This document shows, one piece after another, positions 22,059 to 35,499 of a stretch of DNA of 64,000 nucleotides (the stretch's first letter is position 1; every line of letters starts with the position of its first letter). The stretch comes from Paraconiothyrium sp. Pb-2020. Lineage: Eukaryota; Ascomycota; Dothideomycetes; Pleosporales; Didymosphaeriaceae. The DNA lies in the NCBI GenBank assembly GCA_022419385.1, contig JAJUBI010000001.1, positions 1,364,001 through 1,428,000 on the forward strand, in the 5' to 3' direction. Below the pieces are notes generated by a model. It did no database searches. It had not been told where the DNA came from and worked only from the letters and a program-made list of their open reading frames with translations. The position numbers and the translations under genes were made by a program.

Positions 22059-22247
22059 CCGTCCAGCCGACACGCTTGCAGCACCACGCCTCGAGCTCTG
22101 CATCAACACGACCGCAACCCCTTCCGCCCGAACTCTCGACGCCAGTACTCGACCTTGGCCCTCTTTCTTCATTCCACTGTTTCCATGATACCCTGATTCC
22201 ATTCGCATCTGCTTTTAGTAATTTTTCCCTCGTTACCCATATAAACA

Positions 22248-25200
22248 ATGCCGCCGCGAAGGCCAGGGCAGCCCTTCCGCCGAGTAGGCAAAGGCGGCAA
22301 TGCCTCGTATGGTCCTCGGAAACCAAGAACAGTCGAAGCCTCTTCATTACGCAGCACAGAAGCCACTTCACAAAACGAGAAACTCGAAGCCACACGCCTC
22401 GCGAATCGCATCGACGAGTCCATGGGCTTTCCCCGCTATGAAGCCGGCAAGAAGCGCATAGGGTGGCTCTGCAACATGCACTCTACCACCATAGAAGACG
22501 AGAATGTGCCCGGGGGAAGGGCGGGCGTGGACTACTACTTCATTGGCGAGGACGGCGACACATTCAAGGCGACCCTCGAGTACGACCCGTATTTCCTGGT
22601 CGCTGTGCGCAAGGGCCGAGAGTCGGAGGTAGAAGAATGGTGTAGACGGTCTTTCGAGGGCCTTGTCAAGAGCATGAAGAAGGTTGAGAAGGAGGACTTG
22701 TCCATGCCTAATCATCTCACGGGATACAGGCGGACGTTCTTGCAGCTGAACTTCGCAAATGTCAGCGATTTGCTGGCTGTGAGGAAGGTCATGGGTCCGA
22801 TTGTGGAGAAGAACAAGAAGAATATCAATGCCATGGACACGTATGCCGAGGTGGCCAGGTTGGTGTTCCCATGTGGTGTATAAAGCAAGAAGTGCTAATG
22901 TTCAATAGCACGACTGCTGGCTTCGACATCTTTGAGGACGATTACGATTATGATAGACGGCCTACTGCGACGATTGATGCGAGCGATTTCATTTTAGATA
23001 TTAGGGAATACGACGTTCCCTACCACGTGCGAGTTGCCATCGACAAAGGTGCGTTAACCTGCTTCTACCACAAGTGCACCACGCTAACACTTTGCAGATG
23101 TACGCATTGGAAAGTGGTACACAGTCGAGTCGAAGCACGGCATAATATGCTTGACTTGTATAGAAGACCGCTTGAAAATGGCGGATCCGGTGGTTATGGC
23201 GTACGACATTGAGACGACCAAACTCCCTCTGAAATTCCCCGATGCAGTCATCGACCAGATCATGATGATTTCGTACATGATAGACGGCCAAGGATTTCTC
23301 ATTACCAATCGAGAAATTGTATCAGAAGATATTCAAGACTTCGATTATACGCCTAAACCGGAATATCAGGGCCCTTTCATGATCTTCAACGAACCAGACG
23401 AGAAGGCGGTCATAGAGCGATTTTTCGAGCACATCAAGGAAGCCAAGCCGACAGTCATTGTTACGTACAACGGTGACTTTTTCGATTGGCCTTTTGTTGA
23501 GGCCAGGGCGAGTGTGCTTGGTATCGACATGTACCAAGAAATTGGTTTCCGGAAAAATAGTGAGGACATCTATCAGTCTGATCACTGTGCACATATGGAT
23601 GCCTTCTCGTGGGTCAGTCGAGACAGTTACCTACCGCAAGGTAGCCGTGGTCTCAAAGCGGTTACGGTGGCTAAGCTGGGTTATGATCCAGATGAGCTGG
23701 ATCCCGAACTGATGACACCGTACGCGAGCGAGCGACCCCAAACACTTGCCGAATACTCCGTCTCCGATGCGGTCGCCACCTATTACTTGTACATGAAATA
23801 TGTGCACCCGTTCATCTTCGCTTTATGTACTATCCTTCCTTTAGGTCCCGACGACACGCTACGAAAAGGTACCGGTACCCTCTGCGAAATGCTGTTGATG
23901 GTGCAGGCTTACCAGAAGGGAATTGTTCTTCCGAATAAGCATCAAGCACCGAAAGAAGCATTTTGGGAGGGTCATCTACTAGAATCCGAAACCTACGTTG
24001 GTGGTCACGTCGAGAGTATCGAAGCTGGTGTTTTCCGCAGCGACTTTCCATACAATTTTGCTGTCGATCCGAAAGCCATCGACGAACTTCTCGGCGATTT
24101 GGATGCAGCCCTCAAATTTGCCGTTGAAGTCGAAGAGAAGAAAAAGATGGAAGATGTGACAAACTACGAGGACGTCAAGGCTCAGATCACCGGGAACCTG
24201 CTGCAATTGAGGGACACACCAAATCGGAACGAGCGGCCACTGATTTACCACTTAGATGTCGCATCTATGTATCCGAATATCATGACTACAAATCGACTGC
24301 AGCCAGATTCTATGATTAAGGAGTCAGATTGTGCGGCGTGCGACTTCAATCGTCCAGGAAAGACTTGTGACCGAAGGATGCCGTGGGCGTGGAGAGGAGA
24401 GTACTTGCCAGCCAAACGCGATGAATACAACATGGTTCGGAACGCGCTAGAGAACGAGAAGTTCCCCGGTCGGTTTCCCAACTCACTATCACGCACTTTC
24501 CAGGAGTTGTCACAAGACGAGCAATCCACCTTAATCAAGAAGCGTTTACAGGAGTACAGCAAAAAGATTTATCACAAAATTCACGATGCGACGACTATCG
24601 AGCGCGAAGCCATCATCTGCCAGCGCGAGAACCCCTTCTATATCAACACTGTACGAGATTTCCGTGACCGACGATACGATTATAAGGGGAAGCAGAAGGT
24701 GTGGAAAGGCAAGACGGAGGAATTAAAGTCTGCTGGTGCTCCTGCCTCTGAGGTCGAAGATGCGAAGAAGATGATCGTTCTCTTCGACTCTATGCAACTA
24801 GCTCACAAGGTCATCTTGAATAGTTTCTACGGTTATGTAATGCGGAAAGGTTCGCGGTGGTACTCGCTAGAGATGGCGGGTGTCACTTGTTTGACCGGTG
24901 CTCGTATTATCCAGATGGCTCGTCAGCTCGTAGAACGCATCGGACGACCGCTCGAATTGGACACTGATGGTATTTGGTGCATCCTGCCAGCCACGTTTCC
25001 GGAGAATTTTGCTTTCAAGATGAAGAACGGCAAGAAGCTCCCCATCTCGTATCCTTGCGTTATGTTGAACCACCTCGTCCACGCCAAATTCACCAATCAT
25101 CAGTACGAGACGCTAGTAGATGGTGAGACGTTCCGTTACGAGAAGCATAGTGATAATTCCATCTTCTTCGAAGTCGATGGCCCTTACAAGGCTATGATCT

Positions 25201-28200
25201 TGCCTACTTCCAAAGAAGAGGACAAGAACCTCAAGAAACGATATGCAGTTTTCAACCACGATGGTAGCTTGGCTGAGCTGAAAGGGTTTGAGGTCAAGCG
25301 ACGTGGTGAGTTAAAATTGATCAAGAACTTCCAAGCCCAACTTTTCAAGTTCTTCTTGGAAGGCACCACGCTTGCAGAGACGTATGGGGCTGTCGCCAAT
25401 GTTGCCAACAGATGGCTTGACATCTTAGATACGCGCGGTGCAACTTTGGCGGACGAAGAGTTGATCGATCTAATCGTCGAAAACAAGAACATGACGAAGA
25501 CGCTAGAAGAGTACGGCGCGCAAAAGTCAACTGCCATCACGACTGCGAAGCGTCTTGCGGAGTTCCTTGGCGAGCAAATGGTCAAAGACAAGGGCTTGAA
25601 CTGCAAGTACATCATCTCTGCGCGACCGAAGAACGCTCCTGTTACCGAGCGCGCCGTGCCTATCGCGATCTTTTCAGCTGAAGAATCTGTTAAGCGATAT
25701 TTCTTGCGGAAGTGGCTGAAGGAGGATCCAAGCGATATGGACCCTCGAAGCATCCTTGACTGGGAGTACTATCGGGAACGTCTGGCATCCGTCATTCAGA
25801 AAATCATCACCATCCCAGCAGCCCTGCAGAAAGTGCGCAATCCTTGCCCTCGTGTGCCGCATCCGGAATGGCTTGACCGAAGGATACGGCAGAAGGAAGA
25901 CAAGTTCCAGCAAAAGAAGATGACGGACATGTTTGACAAAAAGGCTCTCACGGACGCTGATACTAATGTACTTGGAAACCGAGTTGCCATGGACCTGGAA
26001 GACTTTGGAGGTTCTGGAAAGATATCACCTAACTCACAAGTGAAGAGGGGCATAGTGACCAAGATGGTCACAAAGCGGAAAGAGCCTGAGCCCGCTGTGC
26101 CTGTCCAGACCGACCCATATGCCGCACTACCGAAAGTTATGCCCTCGATCACTGAAGACTACCCCGAATGGCTCATGTATCAAAAGCAGAAGTGGAAGAT
26201 CCAGCGGCAAGCACGAAGGCGCCGCCGACAGCTGTTCGGTGAACGAGCCGGTGACGCCGTTGATGGTATCGGAGGCCTTATCAGGAGCCAGAATGAGATG
26301 GCGTTCATGAGCACGTGGCAATTGTTACAGCTACGACCGACAGCGACGCCAGGCAAAGTCAAGGCTTTCGTACTCATTGATAAAAAGGTTCGTTCGCTCG
26401 ATATTAACGTTCCTCGCCATCTGTACCTAAATCTTAGGGGCGAAGATCTACCCGATGTTTCAATCAGTGGATGCAATGTCGAGAAACTCAACAATCATGC
26501 CCTCCCCAATGGACATCCTTCCATACATCTCTTCAAGCTGGAGATGTCAGAGCGGACGTACGTCGATGAGTCAAAGAAGATCGCTGCGCTGTTTAATCAC
26601 CCCAGTGTGGAAGGTGTCTATGAGAAACACGTACCTCTCAACATTCGGGCTATTCTAGAGCTCGGAAACATCTGCACCTTCGATGAGACCCAAAAGGGCG
26701 TTCTGGGCAAGGGTCTTACTGATGGTTTTGACCTACCAATACTCAGAAAGGTACCTTCAACTTCCCCTTACCTTTCAGAAGGGCTACTCAGCTACCTTTA
26801 CCTCTACCATGTCAGCAGTGGTGACCGCAACATCTACGCTTTGTTCTCGACCTCAAGAAATGAGGCCCACATCATCATTCAGAACAAGGCAAAGGACTCT
26901 CAGGGCATGCCGAACATTGACCGTATCTACCGCGACGCTCTACAGAGGCGCCTGGACGACCATGGTGGCGAACAGTGGCAGAACACCATTGCGTACCAGG
27001 ATGACGTACAATTTCGAACCGTTTCTGTGACAACACGACGGAGGGCGCTTCTGGAGATTGGCGATGCTGTTAAGCAGATCAGGCAAGCAGACAAGGATAA
27101 GCCGTTTATTATGGTTGTACAGTCACCCAACCAAGCCCTCCTCTTGCATGACGTCCCTCAACTCCAGGATATACCTACCTTGCCACTACGGGCGGATGAA
27201 TCAGACAAGCAGTTGCCTCAGCTGAGCTGGCAGTCGGTTGTTGCTAAGCGTCTGGTTGGGCATTATTTGGACCTTGGCTCATGGGTTTCGCATCTTACGG
27301 AACTTGCTCGATACGGAGACGTACCTCTCTGTAACTTGGAAACGAATGATCCGCAATTCTTGATTGACGTTGCGTATGCCAGGCGGCTACAGAAAGAGCG
27401 TGTGATTCTCTGGTGGTCTGCACAGCCTAAGCCGGATCATGCTGGCTACGAAAAGGATGACATTTTGGGACCTCTTGACATCGTTGAGATGCCTTCGATC
27501 AACAACCCTGGAACTTACTCCTCCGTCTGTATTGACCTTAATCTCCGCCATCTCGCTATCAATACCATTCTGTCGTCTTCGCTCATCAACGATCTCGAAG
27601 GCGCAGACGCCTTTTCTTTCAACCCCGCTGCCCCTTCGTTCGACAGCAACAGTGACGGAACAAACGTCATCTATTCAGAGAATGCTTTCGCCACCGCGGG
27701 TATCACTGTGCTGCGAGAGATGGTGAAGGCGTGGTGGAGCGAGGCAGCCAACGGTGATTACATGGCTGATGTCATGGTACAACATCTAGTGAGATGGGTC
27801 AGTAGCCCAGGATCATTCCTCTACGACCGCGCTCTTCACTACTACGTACAAATGATGAGCAAGAAGGCGCTGCAACAGCTCATGACGGACTTCAAGCGCG
27901 TCGGTTCACACATCGTCTTCGCCTCGCCCACGCGCCTGCTCCTCCAAACGACCAAAGCAGAAGTCGGCAACGCGTACGCCTATGCACAGTACATCCTCAA
28001 AACCATTCAAGCAAAGCCCCTCTTCAACTTCCTCGAGCTCGAGATCAAAGAATATTGGGACTACCTTGTCTGGTACGACGAATTCAACTACGGAGGTAAA
28101 GGGTGTGAGAAGATCGTCGAAGAAGAGAACCAAACCCTCGACAACATAATGCACTGGCAGCTCGCGACTTTTCTACCTGCAGACCTACAGCATGAATTCG

Positions 28201-29042
28201 ACGCCACCATCGTCGACTTCATCGAATTGATGCACGCGCGCAAACGCCCTGGTCCTGGTCCCGACGGCAGCACTCCGCGCTTAACACAGATTCCCCTCAA
28301 GCCTCTCACTGTGGATCCAAACGAAATGACGCACATCCTCCCCAAGACCTTCACCAAGCCGCTCTTCAAGCAGATCTCCACGTGGTTGCGTCGCCAGCAC
28401 GCCGAGATGCGCGTCGCAGACCTTGCGGATAGCTGGGCCTTTCCCAAGTTGCCAGGCAGCCATCTCGCCCTTTCCAACCCCGTGCTGCAGCTTGTCAAAA
28501 GCGTCATGCAAGTCCTCAGCTTAGATCGGAGTATCACGCTCGAAGTGCGCCTGTTACGCAAAGAACTTCTCGCGCTCTTCGAGATCCGCGAATTCAGTGC
28601 CGAAGCCGCGTTCCAGAACCCCAGTGCGAGTCTCATGCTACGGGGTGTTATTTGCGAGGAATGCACTGCGGAACGCGATATCGATCTTTGCCGCGACGCG
28701 TCCCTTCTTCCCCGTTCTACTTCCTCATCGACCGTTGTCCTGCCGAAGTGGAATTGCGAAGCCTGCGCCACACCCTATGACCTCCTCCATATCGAGGAAC
28801 AACTCGTTGCCGATGTACAACGTCTGCTGCTCGAATGGTCGGTGCAGGATCTCAAATGCGGGAAGTGTAAGAGGTTGCGCTCTAATGAGTTTATGGAACA
28901 TTGTGCTTGTGCAGGGGAATGGGTCGCTACGAAGGACAGAGTAGATGTTAGAAGGAGATTGAATGTGTATAGGGGTGTTGGGGAGTTCTTCGGGTTGAGG
29001 ATGTTAGAGGGGGTCGTTGGGGAGTGTCTGGAGGGATTCTAG
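22248..29042 (+). CDS. pol2: DNA polymerase epsilon catalytic subunit A (POL2)
   Basis: Leading-strand replicative polymerase with 3'-5' proofreading. Exons 22248-22858, 22909-23048 and 23098-29042 give 2231 residues, full length for the family. The N-terminal half holds exonuclease motif I DIETTKLPLKF (D287, E289), polymerase motif A LDVASMYPNIMTTNRL and motif C LELDTDGIWC (D872, D874). The C-terminal half is the inactive B-family polymerase repeat that binds the CMG helicase and Dpb2. The last 130 residues carry two Cys clusters (CEEC...CEAC and CGKC...CAC), matching CysA and CysB, the latter being the expected iron-sulfur or zinc site. Both introns are in the first 250 codons. Catalytic residues are intact. 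Confidence 0.98.
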
Positions 29043-30344
29043 GAATGACTTAGAGGGCAAAGGGACCGTAGAGGGTGTTCTTTCATGTTATGACGTTAAG
29101 CTTAGAGCATTTGTGGGCGTTCTGAGGCTTGGAATGAACTGGGCTTGGTTAGAATGGTTTGAGCTATGGGTCTGAGATAGCCATGATACATAAGGGTACG
29201 TTTTTAGTGCTTCACAAGCGAACATAGCTCGGTGTTTTAGGGCAATCAATGCAGACTATCTCGGGGTTTTTTTCAAGCGCCTTAATTGAAAAGGCTCCAT
29301 TATTCAAGCATAGGAGTTCAATAGAATCCGTGTGTAGCTCCTTTTGCGTCACGTCTCGATGTATTAATTTCAAGCAGGAAGAATTGCCCATTCATTGAGC
29401 AGACATATTTGCGCGTCAGATGAAAGGCTTGGCGTTTGTCGACAAGTGTCTATGTAAGGGTAGAAATGATGCTGATGTGGGTAGAGGCGAGGTTAAGACG
29501 AATGTTCTTTCACCAAAGTATTGTCTCGGCAACCACTAGCGTGGCGTAGGAGAAGCTCAAGTACCGGAGTATATGCGTTTATAGACGTACAGCAAAAGAT
29601 TGTATTGTAGCAAAAACTTAAATGCGCACTCCGCGGAACAGCTTTCGACAGAGCGTCAGAACCGCCCCTGTGGCAATGGTGAGGGTGGGATCCTGCATTT
29701 TCGCGCCCCGCCAAAGGATGCTTAAGGAGGAACAAATTCTATCTTGTCGGTCTTTGATGACTCAAGATGGAACTCCGAGACACTACAGAGCCTCGACATG
29801 TTGGTGAAGAGTGAAGGCGCTATCCGTTTTGAGGTAAATATGAGAGCCTCGATGAGTGTGTAATATAGTCTATTTAGCAAGGCTTTGCTGTGTAACCCAT
29901 GTCTCAAGCTTGTCTCTACTAGATGGCAAACCTTGGATTGTGCCGAGGCCAATCACTGCTGATGACGAGGTTTCGATCTAAAGACTCTTGTCGCCGAGGA
30001 ACGTGATTGGCAAATTTTATCTTGACATGGCACGAAAAGAAAGCAGGACGCTGTGTGGTTGCGGTAAGAAGCACCGAGATACAGATACCTGAGTCGCGCC
30101 GAGTGTCCGACCCACCAGCATGTACGAGCTAATGTACGAGATGTCAGACCCGTGCGGCTTCGCTGTGAAGGGAACTTCCTATCATGCTGCTTGTCATGCC
30201 CGTCAAGTCTAGATTTCGATCCGAAGTCGTGTCCAGATGTCATTCTTCTTTCTTTTTCAAGTTCTATGAATCCGGACATAGTAATTGAAAAATGGGGTAT
30301 CGTGTAGTTACGTTTGTCGCGACATGTTCGTAGATCAATAACCA
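29043..30344. other. Convergent intergenic region between POL2 and the Zn2Cys6 gene
   Basis: Thirteen hundred bases with no frame resembling a known protein and no repeat noticed. It must contain both 3' UTRs. Confidence 0.5.
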
Positions 30345-32238
30345 TCAATTCATTCCCCACTCCTGTCTGAGCGCGTTAACAATCCACTCGGTCGGCCAGC
30401 GCTGGTTGCCTTCGAGGTTGGCAAGTATTTTTAGCACTTCCGTTCTTTCCGCTTGATCGGAAAGCAGCGGACCCCAAATGAAGACGGTATGACAGAAAGT
30501 GATGAGATTCGTGATATTCTCTGGCGAGCTCATGCAGGAGCCACATATTGCTCGGGCGTGTTCTAGAATCTTGTTCTGATATGGTTAACAACTGTAGGTC
30601 GTCCCTTGAGATAGGTGCACGTACGTCTGTCTCTGAGGGTTTGTGTGATGCAAAGCGCATGGCAAATTTCGGGCCAGGCTTATAGGTTAGCAGGAGTATG
30701 CAAGAGAAATTGTAATAACCGAAGGCCACGGCTGAGAGTAGTAAGTCTTGATATTAGATGTTGGTTGCAACACATACCATGCCAATCAGCAATGAAGTAA
30801 ATCTCAGGGAAAACGCTGTCGCCATGAGGACCACTCCAAATTGGATCGAAGCTACGTGGTCGACTTGCTTCCCAACTTTCGACATCGTTCCAAAGATCTT
30901 GCCATTGTTGCATCCTTAAAGCAGGTTCCACTGTCGTGTACTTATCGAAACTAAAGTTCGCAACACGGGCACAGTTCCACGTCGCCTGGTTCGCCCACGC
31001 CGTCTCTAGTTCTATACTGGCCAAAGGGTGGTGAGCTTCCATGGAGGGTGGTGAGGGATGCAGCTGTAACGTGAAGTCTACATTTGGAGGTGACTGGGTG
31101 ATGGTGGCATTATACAAGCACTGGCGGACATAGACAAAGAAGGCCGCCTCGCGTAGAGTAGGGGCTGATGGATTGACCGTTTTTGTTTGCGACGAACGTA
31201 GGATGGCAGAAGTACCGGCCAGATGTTGTTCCTGGTCGGCACCTGAGCTGGAAGGTACGTTGAGTTGTTCGAAGAATCGTAGGATGACAATGGCGCAAAG
31301 CAAGTCGTCGTCGTGAAGAGCCGTATTTAGATTGAGTCGTTCGATGACAAGAGCAAGGCAGGCTTGATATGCCTCTTCCGCAGTGGCATCATCTCGCAGA
31401 TGGCGTGCGGCGAAACACACCACGGCATGGAGCAATATCGAACAGCGGCTGACTTGATCCGGCACACGTGATGTAAATTGACGTGCTGGATCCGTTCCGT
31501 CTAACCATCTGCCCAAATCTTGTGCCTGTTAGTTGAAAATCAACGGAGGGTGGCCTTTTACCTTACATTCAACGTAATGATGCACAAGCTTTGCATCGCG
31601 ACGAGTGACTGACACATGACTTCTGCTTGTTATCAGCATGCGCACGAAAGCTTTCAAAGGATTTGAAGGATGATAGCTTCAAAGCTTACTTTCCAATGGT
31701 TGGTAGTGCCTTTGAGAAGGCTGTTGGCACCGCAACCCCTCCACTTGCCTGCGTGCTTGCAGGTGAGTTCACTTGGGATAGGATTGGGGAGGTAGACGGC
31801 TGCTGAAATCCTTCTGTAGCCCTGCCAGAAGGACACACGTGTGCAAGAGAATCGTGGCCGGTAGTAGCAACCCTCTGGCTTCTCTGACTTCGACTGGGCG
31901 CTAAGGCCACATACTCATCATCTCCACCAACGTCCCTCTCTTCTGTCTCGGTCTGCGCAGTCGCACTTGACGAGCCTGACTCTGGATGGTAGCCGCGGAA
32001 CGTGGGCTGTGGCGTCACCCATTGACAGTCGCGGCTTTTCTTTGCGCAATTTCCACACGTTGGTTTGACCTCGTCGCCTGCTCCTCGTCAGTTAAGACGG
32101 CTCTAAAGGTACTGCTGTTGCTCACATTTGACGCGACGTTGACGGCAGGTCGAACTTTGACCACCTCATCAGCGAGCCGGTCTAAGCTGCATCTAAACCA
32201 GACACTCACCAACCGCTTTTAGAGCGGTATTTGCCCAT
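30345..32238 (-). CDS. Zn(II)2Cys6 transcription factor (fungal_trans_2 type)
   Basis: Seven minus-strand exons (32238-32210, 32154-32126, 32077-31690, 31622-31567, 31518-30778, 30731-30625, 30575-30345) join in frame to 526 residues. The zinc cluster starts at residue 10 and is split by two introns: CSTCRQRRVKC joined to DEVKPTCGNCAKKSRDC, exactly C-X2-C-X6-C-X6-C-X2-C-X6-C. A Ser/Thr-rich linker follows, then an alpha-helical regulatory region typical of fungal_trans_2 (HYVEYLGRWLDGTDPARQF, LHAVVCFAARHL, WEASRPRSFDPIW, ENITNLITFCHTVFIWGPLL). The protein should bind CGG-type half-sites in the nucleus; its targets are unknown. The nearest genes are the AnmK-like gene and POL2, with no metabolic cluster in sight. 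Some internal splice choices (31567/31518) were set by reading-frame continuity. Confidence 0.9.
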
Positions 32239-33182
32239 ATGGCACAGAACTTGAAGCAAGCCTGGCAACACAAGTTCGAGTATGTAGCCAGCACACCTTT
32301 GGCAAAGTCGACTCGATATCACGATGACCGAAGTCGGTCAATATGAGGCTGTGGAGCGAATGATGTGTTGGCCATAAGGAACTTAGTCTCCACTTTGACT
32401 CGAGGAGCGCTACGCTACTCGCATCTCCGTGAAGTACCCAGTTAGCCGTTGGCCGTGCGTCATGGACATGGGTCCAGACGAGTGTGTAACGGAAGTTCGA
32501 GCCGGCCAAGTCATGTAAAAGAAGGACCTTTTCAGGCTCCGGATTAGGACGGCCCAACATGATCGCCACCCAGACTCCGTGTAAGCATAGGCTTACGGCT
32601 CGGCCCTTCCAACCGTCCAACTGTAAAGTATGCATCCCACTTGACACAAGAATCCGCATTGTCGACACGAGGGTCCACTACTTGTCCTGATATTCACAGC
32701 CCACCAAGCCTTCGTTGACGATTTCCAACGACGAGCCATAACTACGCACAACTTTCATGAATAGACCATCTCTTAGCAAATGCAGGCCTCTAGTAACCTT
32801 TGTAGCAACCATCGACAGAAGGCAATGCACCAAAGGCAGAATTTTTGTTTCGTCACTGCCATGGACTAGCCTGATGCAGAAAATCGAATCGAGGTTCCAA
32901 GCGCCCCAGAACACAGTGGATCACGCGTGGCTACCGCTCCTACTAACCAAGCTTCGTAACGAAGAGCAGCTGTGACATACGCCATGACCTGTGTACATCC
33001 TGTGTAAGGATTTCTTCTGCAACTTCTCTGCCTACTTCCGATTGCTCCGAGTATTTAGGTGTGCAGCTAGCCGCGATGCTCCTCTCCGTCCACGACAGCT
33101 CTGGACCTCATGTATGGCTACTGTAGCCACGCAATCCATCCTGGCCCGGAAAGACTCTGTGACGGCGCATCCTCTCGTGGAG
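32239..33182. other. Divergent promoter region, Zn2Cys6 gene and AnmK-like gene
   Basis: About 940 bases between two divergently transcribed genes. Minus-strand frames of 149 and 78 codons lie here (32219-32668, 32678-32914), but neither shows a recognisable domain and I do not call them. Confidence 0.45.
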
Positions 33183-34581
33183 ATGGCTGCGTCGAGAAAG
33201 GGCTCGAAACTAATATCCAACCAGCACCAAATTGCATTGGACATCACCGTGCTAGGTTTATGTTCGGGAGCCGCGTTGGACGGAGTGTCCTGCGCTCTCC
33301 TTCGCTTCAGACAGAGGAGCCCCAAAGAACCCCTCCGAATGTCCATGCTTAAGGTATCGTGTTGTCGCTACGAAAATCGAGGTCATAAGCTGACAACGAC
33401 ATCAGTACGAAGAAACCAATGTACCTCTCCGATTACGAACGCAGATCCTTAACCTGCTTCGAGACCATCCGAACAATCCTCAAGCCATGGTACGCGTGCA
33501 CAGCATGCTTGGCTACATGTACTCGACCACGCTCAAGTGCTTCCTCAGCAACAATGGCATATCTGAAGAAGCAATTCATCTGATAGCGCCGCGAGCTGAC
33601 TGTATCCCTCCATCTGTGACACCTCCGCTGCCTATCTCCTTAACAACCAACGAAGCCGAACCGGTCCTGAAGAGTTGGACGGCTGTAGTCGCCGCGGAAA
33701 CCAATATTACGACCGCATCAAACTTGCCAGTAACAAGAAGACCGGTCAATAAATATGACCCGACCGCGGAATCTCCCGTAGAGAGTCTCCTACTTCAACA
33801 CCCCACAAAGTTTCGCGTCTGCGTAACTATCAACGAGCTTCTAAGCATAACCATAATCCCGCCGGCCGGTAGTAATCTCAGGACCAGACCACCTAGCTCG
33901 GTGTGCGGTCCGGGCACCATGTTCATAGACTATACGATGCGCTACGCAACGTCGAACCGCGTCCAGAACGACTACGACGGCACATACGCTTCGAAAGGCA
34001 TCGTCAATCAGGCAGTTGTCGACCGCGTACTCAAAGCCAACAATTACTCGGCACGCGTGCCCTCTCTCCAGATCGCCACCGAGATGTTTGGCCACCACGA
34101 AGCGCAGGACGTTATCGACGAGTGTCTCTTCCTCGGGATGACAGACCATGACACCATCGCCACCATCACACGTATCACCGCTGAGAATATCGTACTTCAG
34201 TACTGCAGACTGGTCGATGCGTACTGTCCGCTAGACGAGAACATCGATGAGATCTTCATTTGCGGCCGAGGTGCGCGCAACACGGACATTATTGACTACA
34301 TGGAAGGGGTGCTACCCACGGAAGTCATCACGAGGCCGCTTGACGACATTGGCATACCCGGAGATGCGAAAGAGGCGGTATGCTGCGCGCAACTGGGGTT
34401 GGAAACGATCTTGAAGTACGCAGCGAAGGAGGATGGACCGTTTGAGCGAAGCCATCAGAATCCTATCATGGGTGCCGTTGTAAAGGGGAAACACTGGCAT
34501 AAAGTGAAGGAGCAGATCATGATGTTTAGCAATGGGGAAGAAGTGCCTGCTGTACAGCGCGTTGTGGTAGAGAAGAAGTGA
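33183..34581 (+). CDS. Anhydro-N-acetylmuramic acid kinase (AnmK)-like protein with degenerate active site
   Basis: Exons 33183-33353 and 33406-34581 give 448 residues. The overall plan is that of AnmK (ASKHA fold), which in bacteria phosphorylates anhydro-MurNAc during cell-wall recycling and also occurs in many filamentous fungi. Recognisable parts are ALDITVLGLCSGAALDGVSC, LLLQHPTKFRVC, GPGTMFID (about 225), ATITRITAENIV, and FICGRGARNTDIIDYMEG (about 342). The usual catalytic signatures are altered: GTSMDG reads GAALDG, the GSHGQT loop is absent, the DFR-x2-D-x3-GGQGAP base region reads as an unrelated Pro/Arg-rich stretch, and NIGGIANV reads TINELLSITI. The frame is fully open, so this looks like an expressed pseudoenzyme or a gene in early decay. 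ATG 33183 (GAGATGGCT) was chosen; 33114 is also in frame. Confidence 0.8.
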
Positions 34582-35499
34582 GCTACGGCTCTCCGCTCGC
34601 CAAGTCCACCAGACACGATACAGTAAGGCTTTACGACGAAACAGCCTCGTACGCGATCTTAATATTGGCCTTTTCCAGGCACGAGTCCCTAGAAGGATTC
34701 ATATTGCACTTCGGGGACGCAAGAGGATATCAGTACTTACCATACCTCTAGTGCCGTCGAGGATTGAGCGACAAGCATTGGCACAGCGTCATTGGTCACG
34801 GCAAATTCTGCCGTAGCGATAGCTTGCATGCACCCTCAACGGATGCGTCCATGGTACCCACTTACTCCTTGTTACGTTGCTTGCATATGGTTGATGCGAT
34901 CGGGGCAAAGAAAACAAGGCGGAAGGATTCGGTGCGGCAAATGTGACGACATTCGGCATGAGTGACCAGGGGGTTGTATATCACATTGTTCTCAAAGCGA
35001 CGTCCCTCAAGGCTCTCGTGGCCGGACAATCCACGCTTCGACCACAGTGTTTTTGTATTACCTAGCCACTACTACGATGGTCGCCTTCAACATCAAATCG
35101 CGAAATTTCATTGCCGCCAATCGCAAGCGGAACCACATTGTTGCGTAGAATCACGCGAAATATCCATGACTTTCAATATTTGGCTGAGCTTCGGTTCACT
35201 CTAACAGAACGTTTGTCGACGCTACCACCTCGGATTATGCATTACATTACATTACGTTTACATCCTGAAGTTCCCCTTTTTTCTCCCACCCTTCCGTCTG
35301 CTTACTGGCATACAAACCACGCTTATGGGAGTCCTCATACAGCACCACTGCCTATCGCTTCCCGGCTAGAGCCCTCTGCTTTCCATTGCACACAATGTAC
35401 AGCCTAACCAAGAAGCATATCACCTACCGAAACGCTCCATTACAAGCCCCACTCTGAAGCCGAGTCTTCTCTATTCACCACACCAAGATTTCTCTCCCA
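34582..35499. other. Intergenic region
   Basis: No coding region, RNA gene or repeat of note; only a short ATTAC-rich run near 35,240. Confidence 0.5.

Noticed and set aside
31526..31561. 36-base intron in the Zn2Cys6 gene
   Set aside because: A 48-base intron (31519-31566) with a CTAAC branch site gives a better family match (HYVEYLGRWLD).
32219..32914. Two minus-strand frames of 149 and 78 codons as a possible extra gene
   Set aside because: No domain, signal peptide or coherent splice join was recognised, and the first overlaps the start of the Zn2Cys6 gene.
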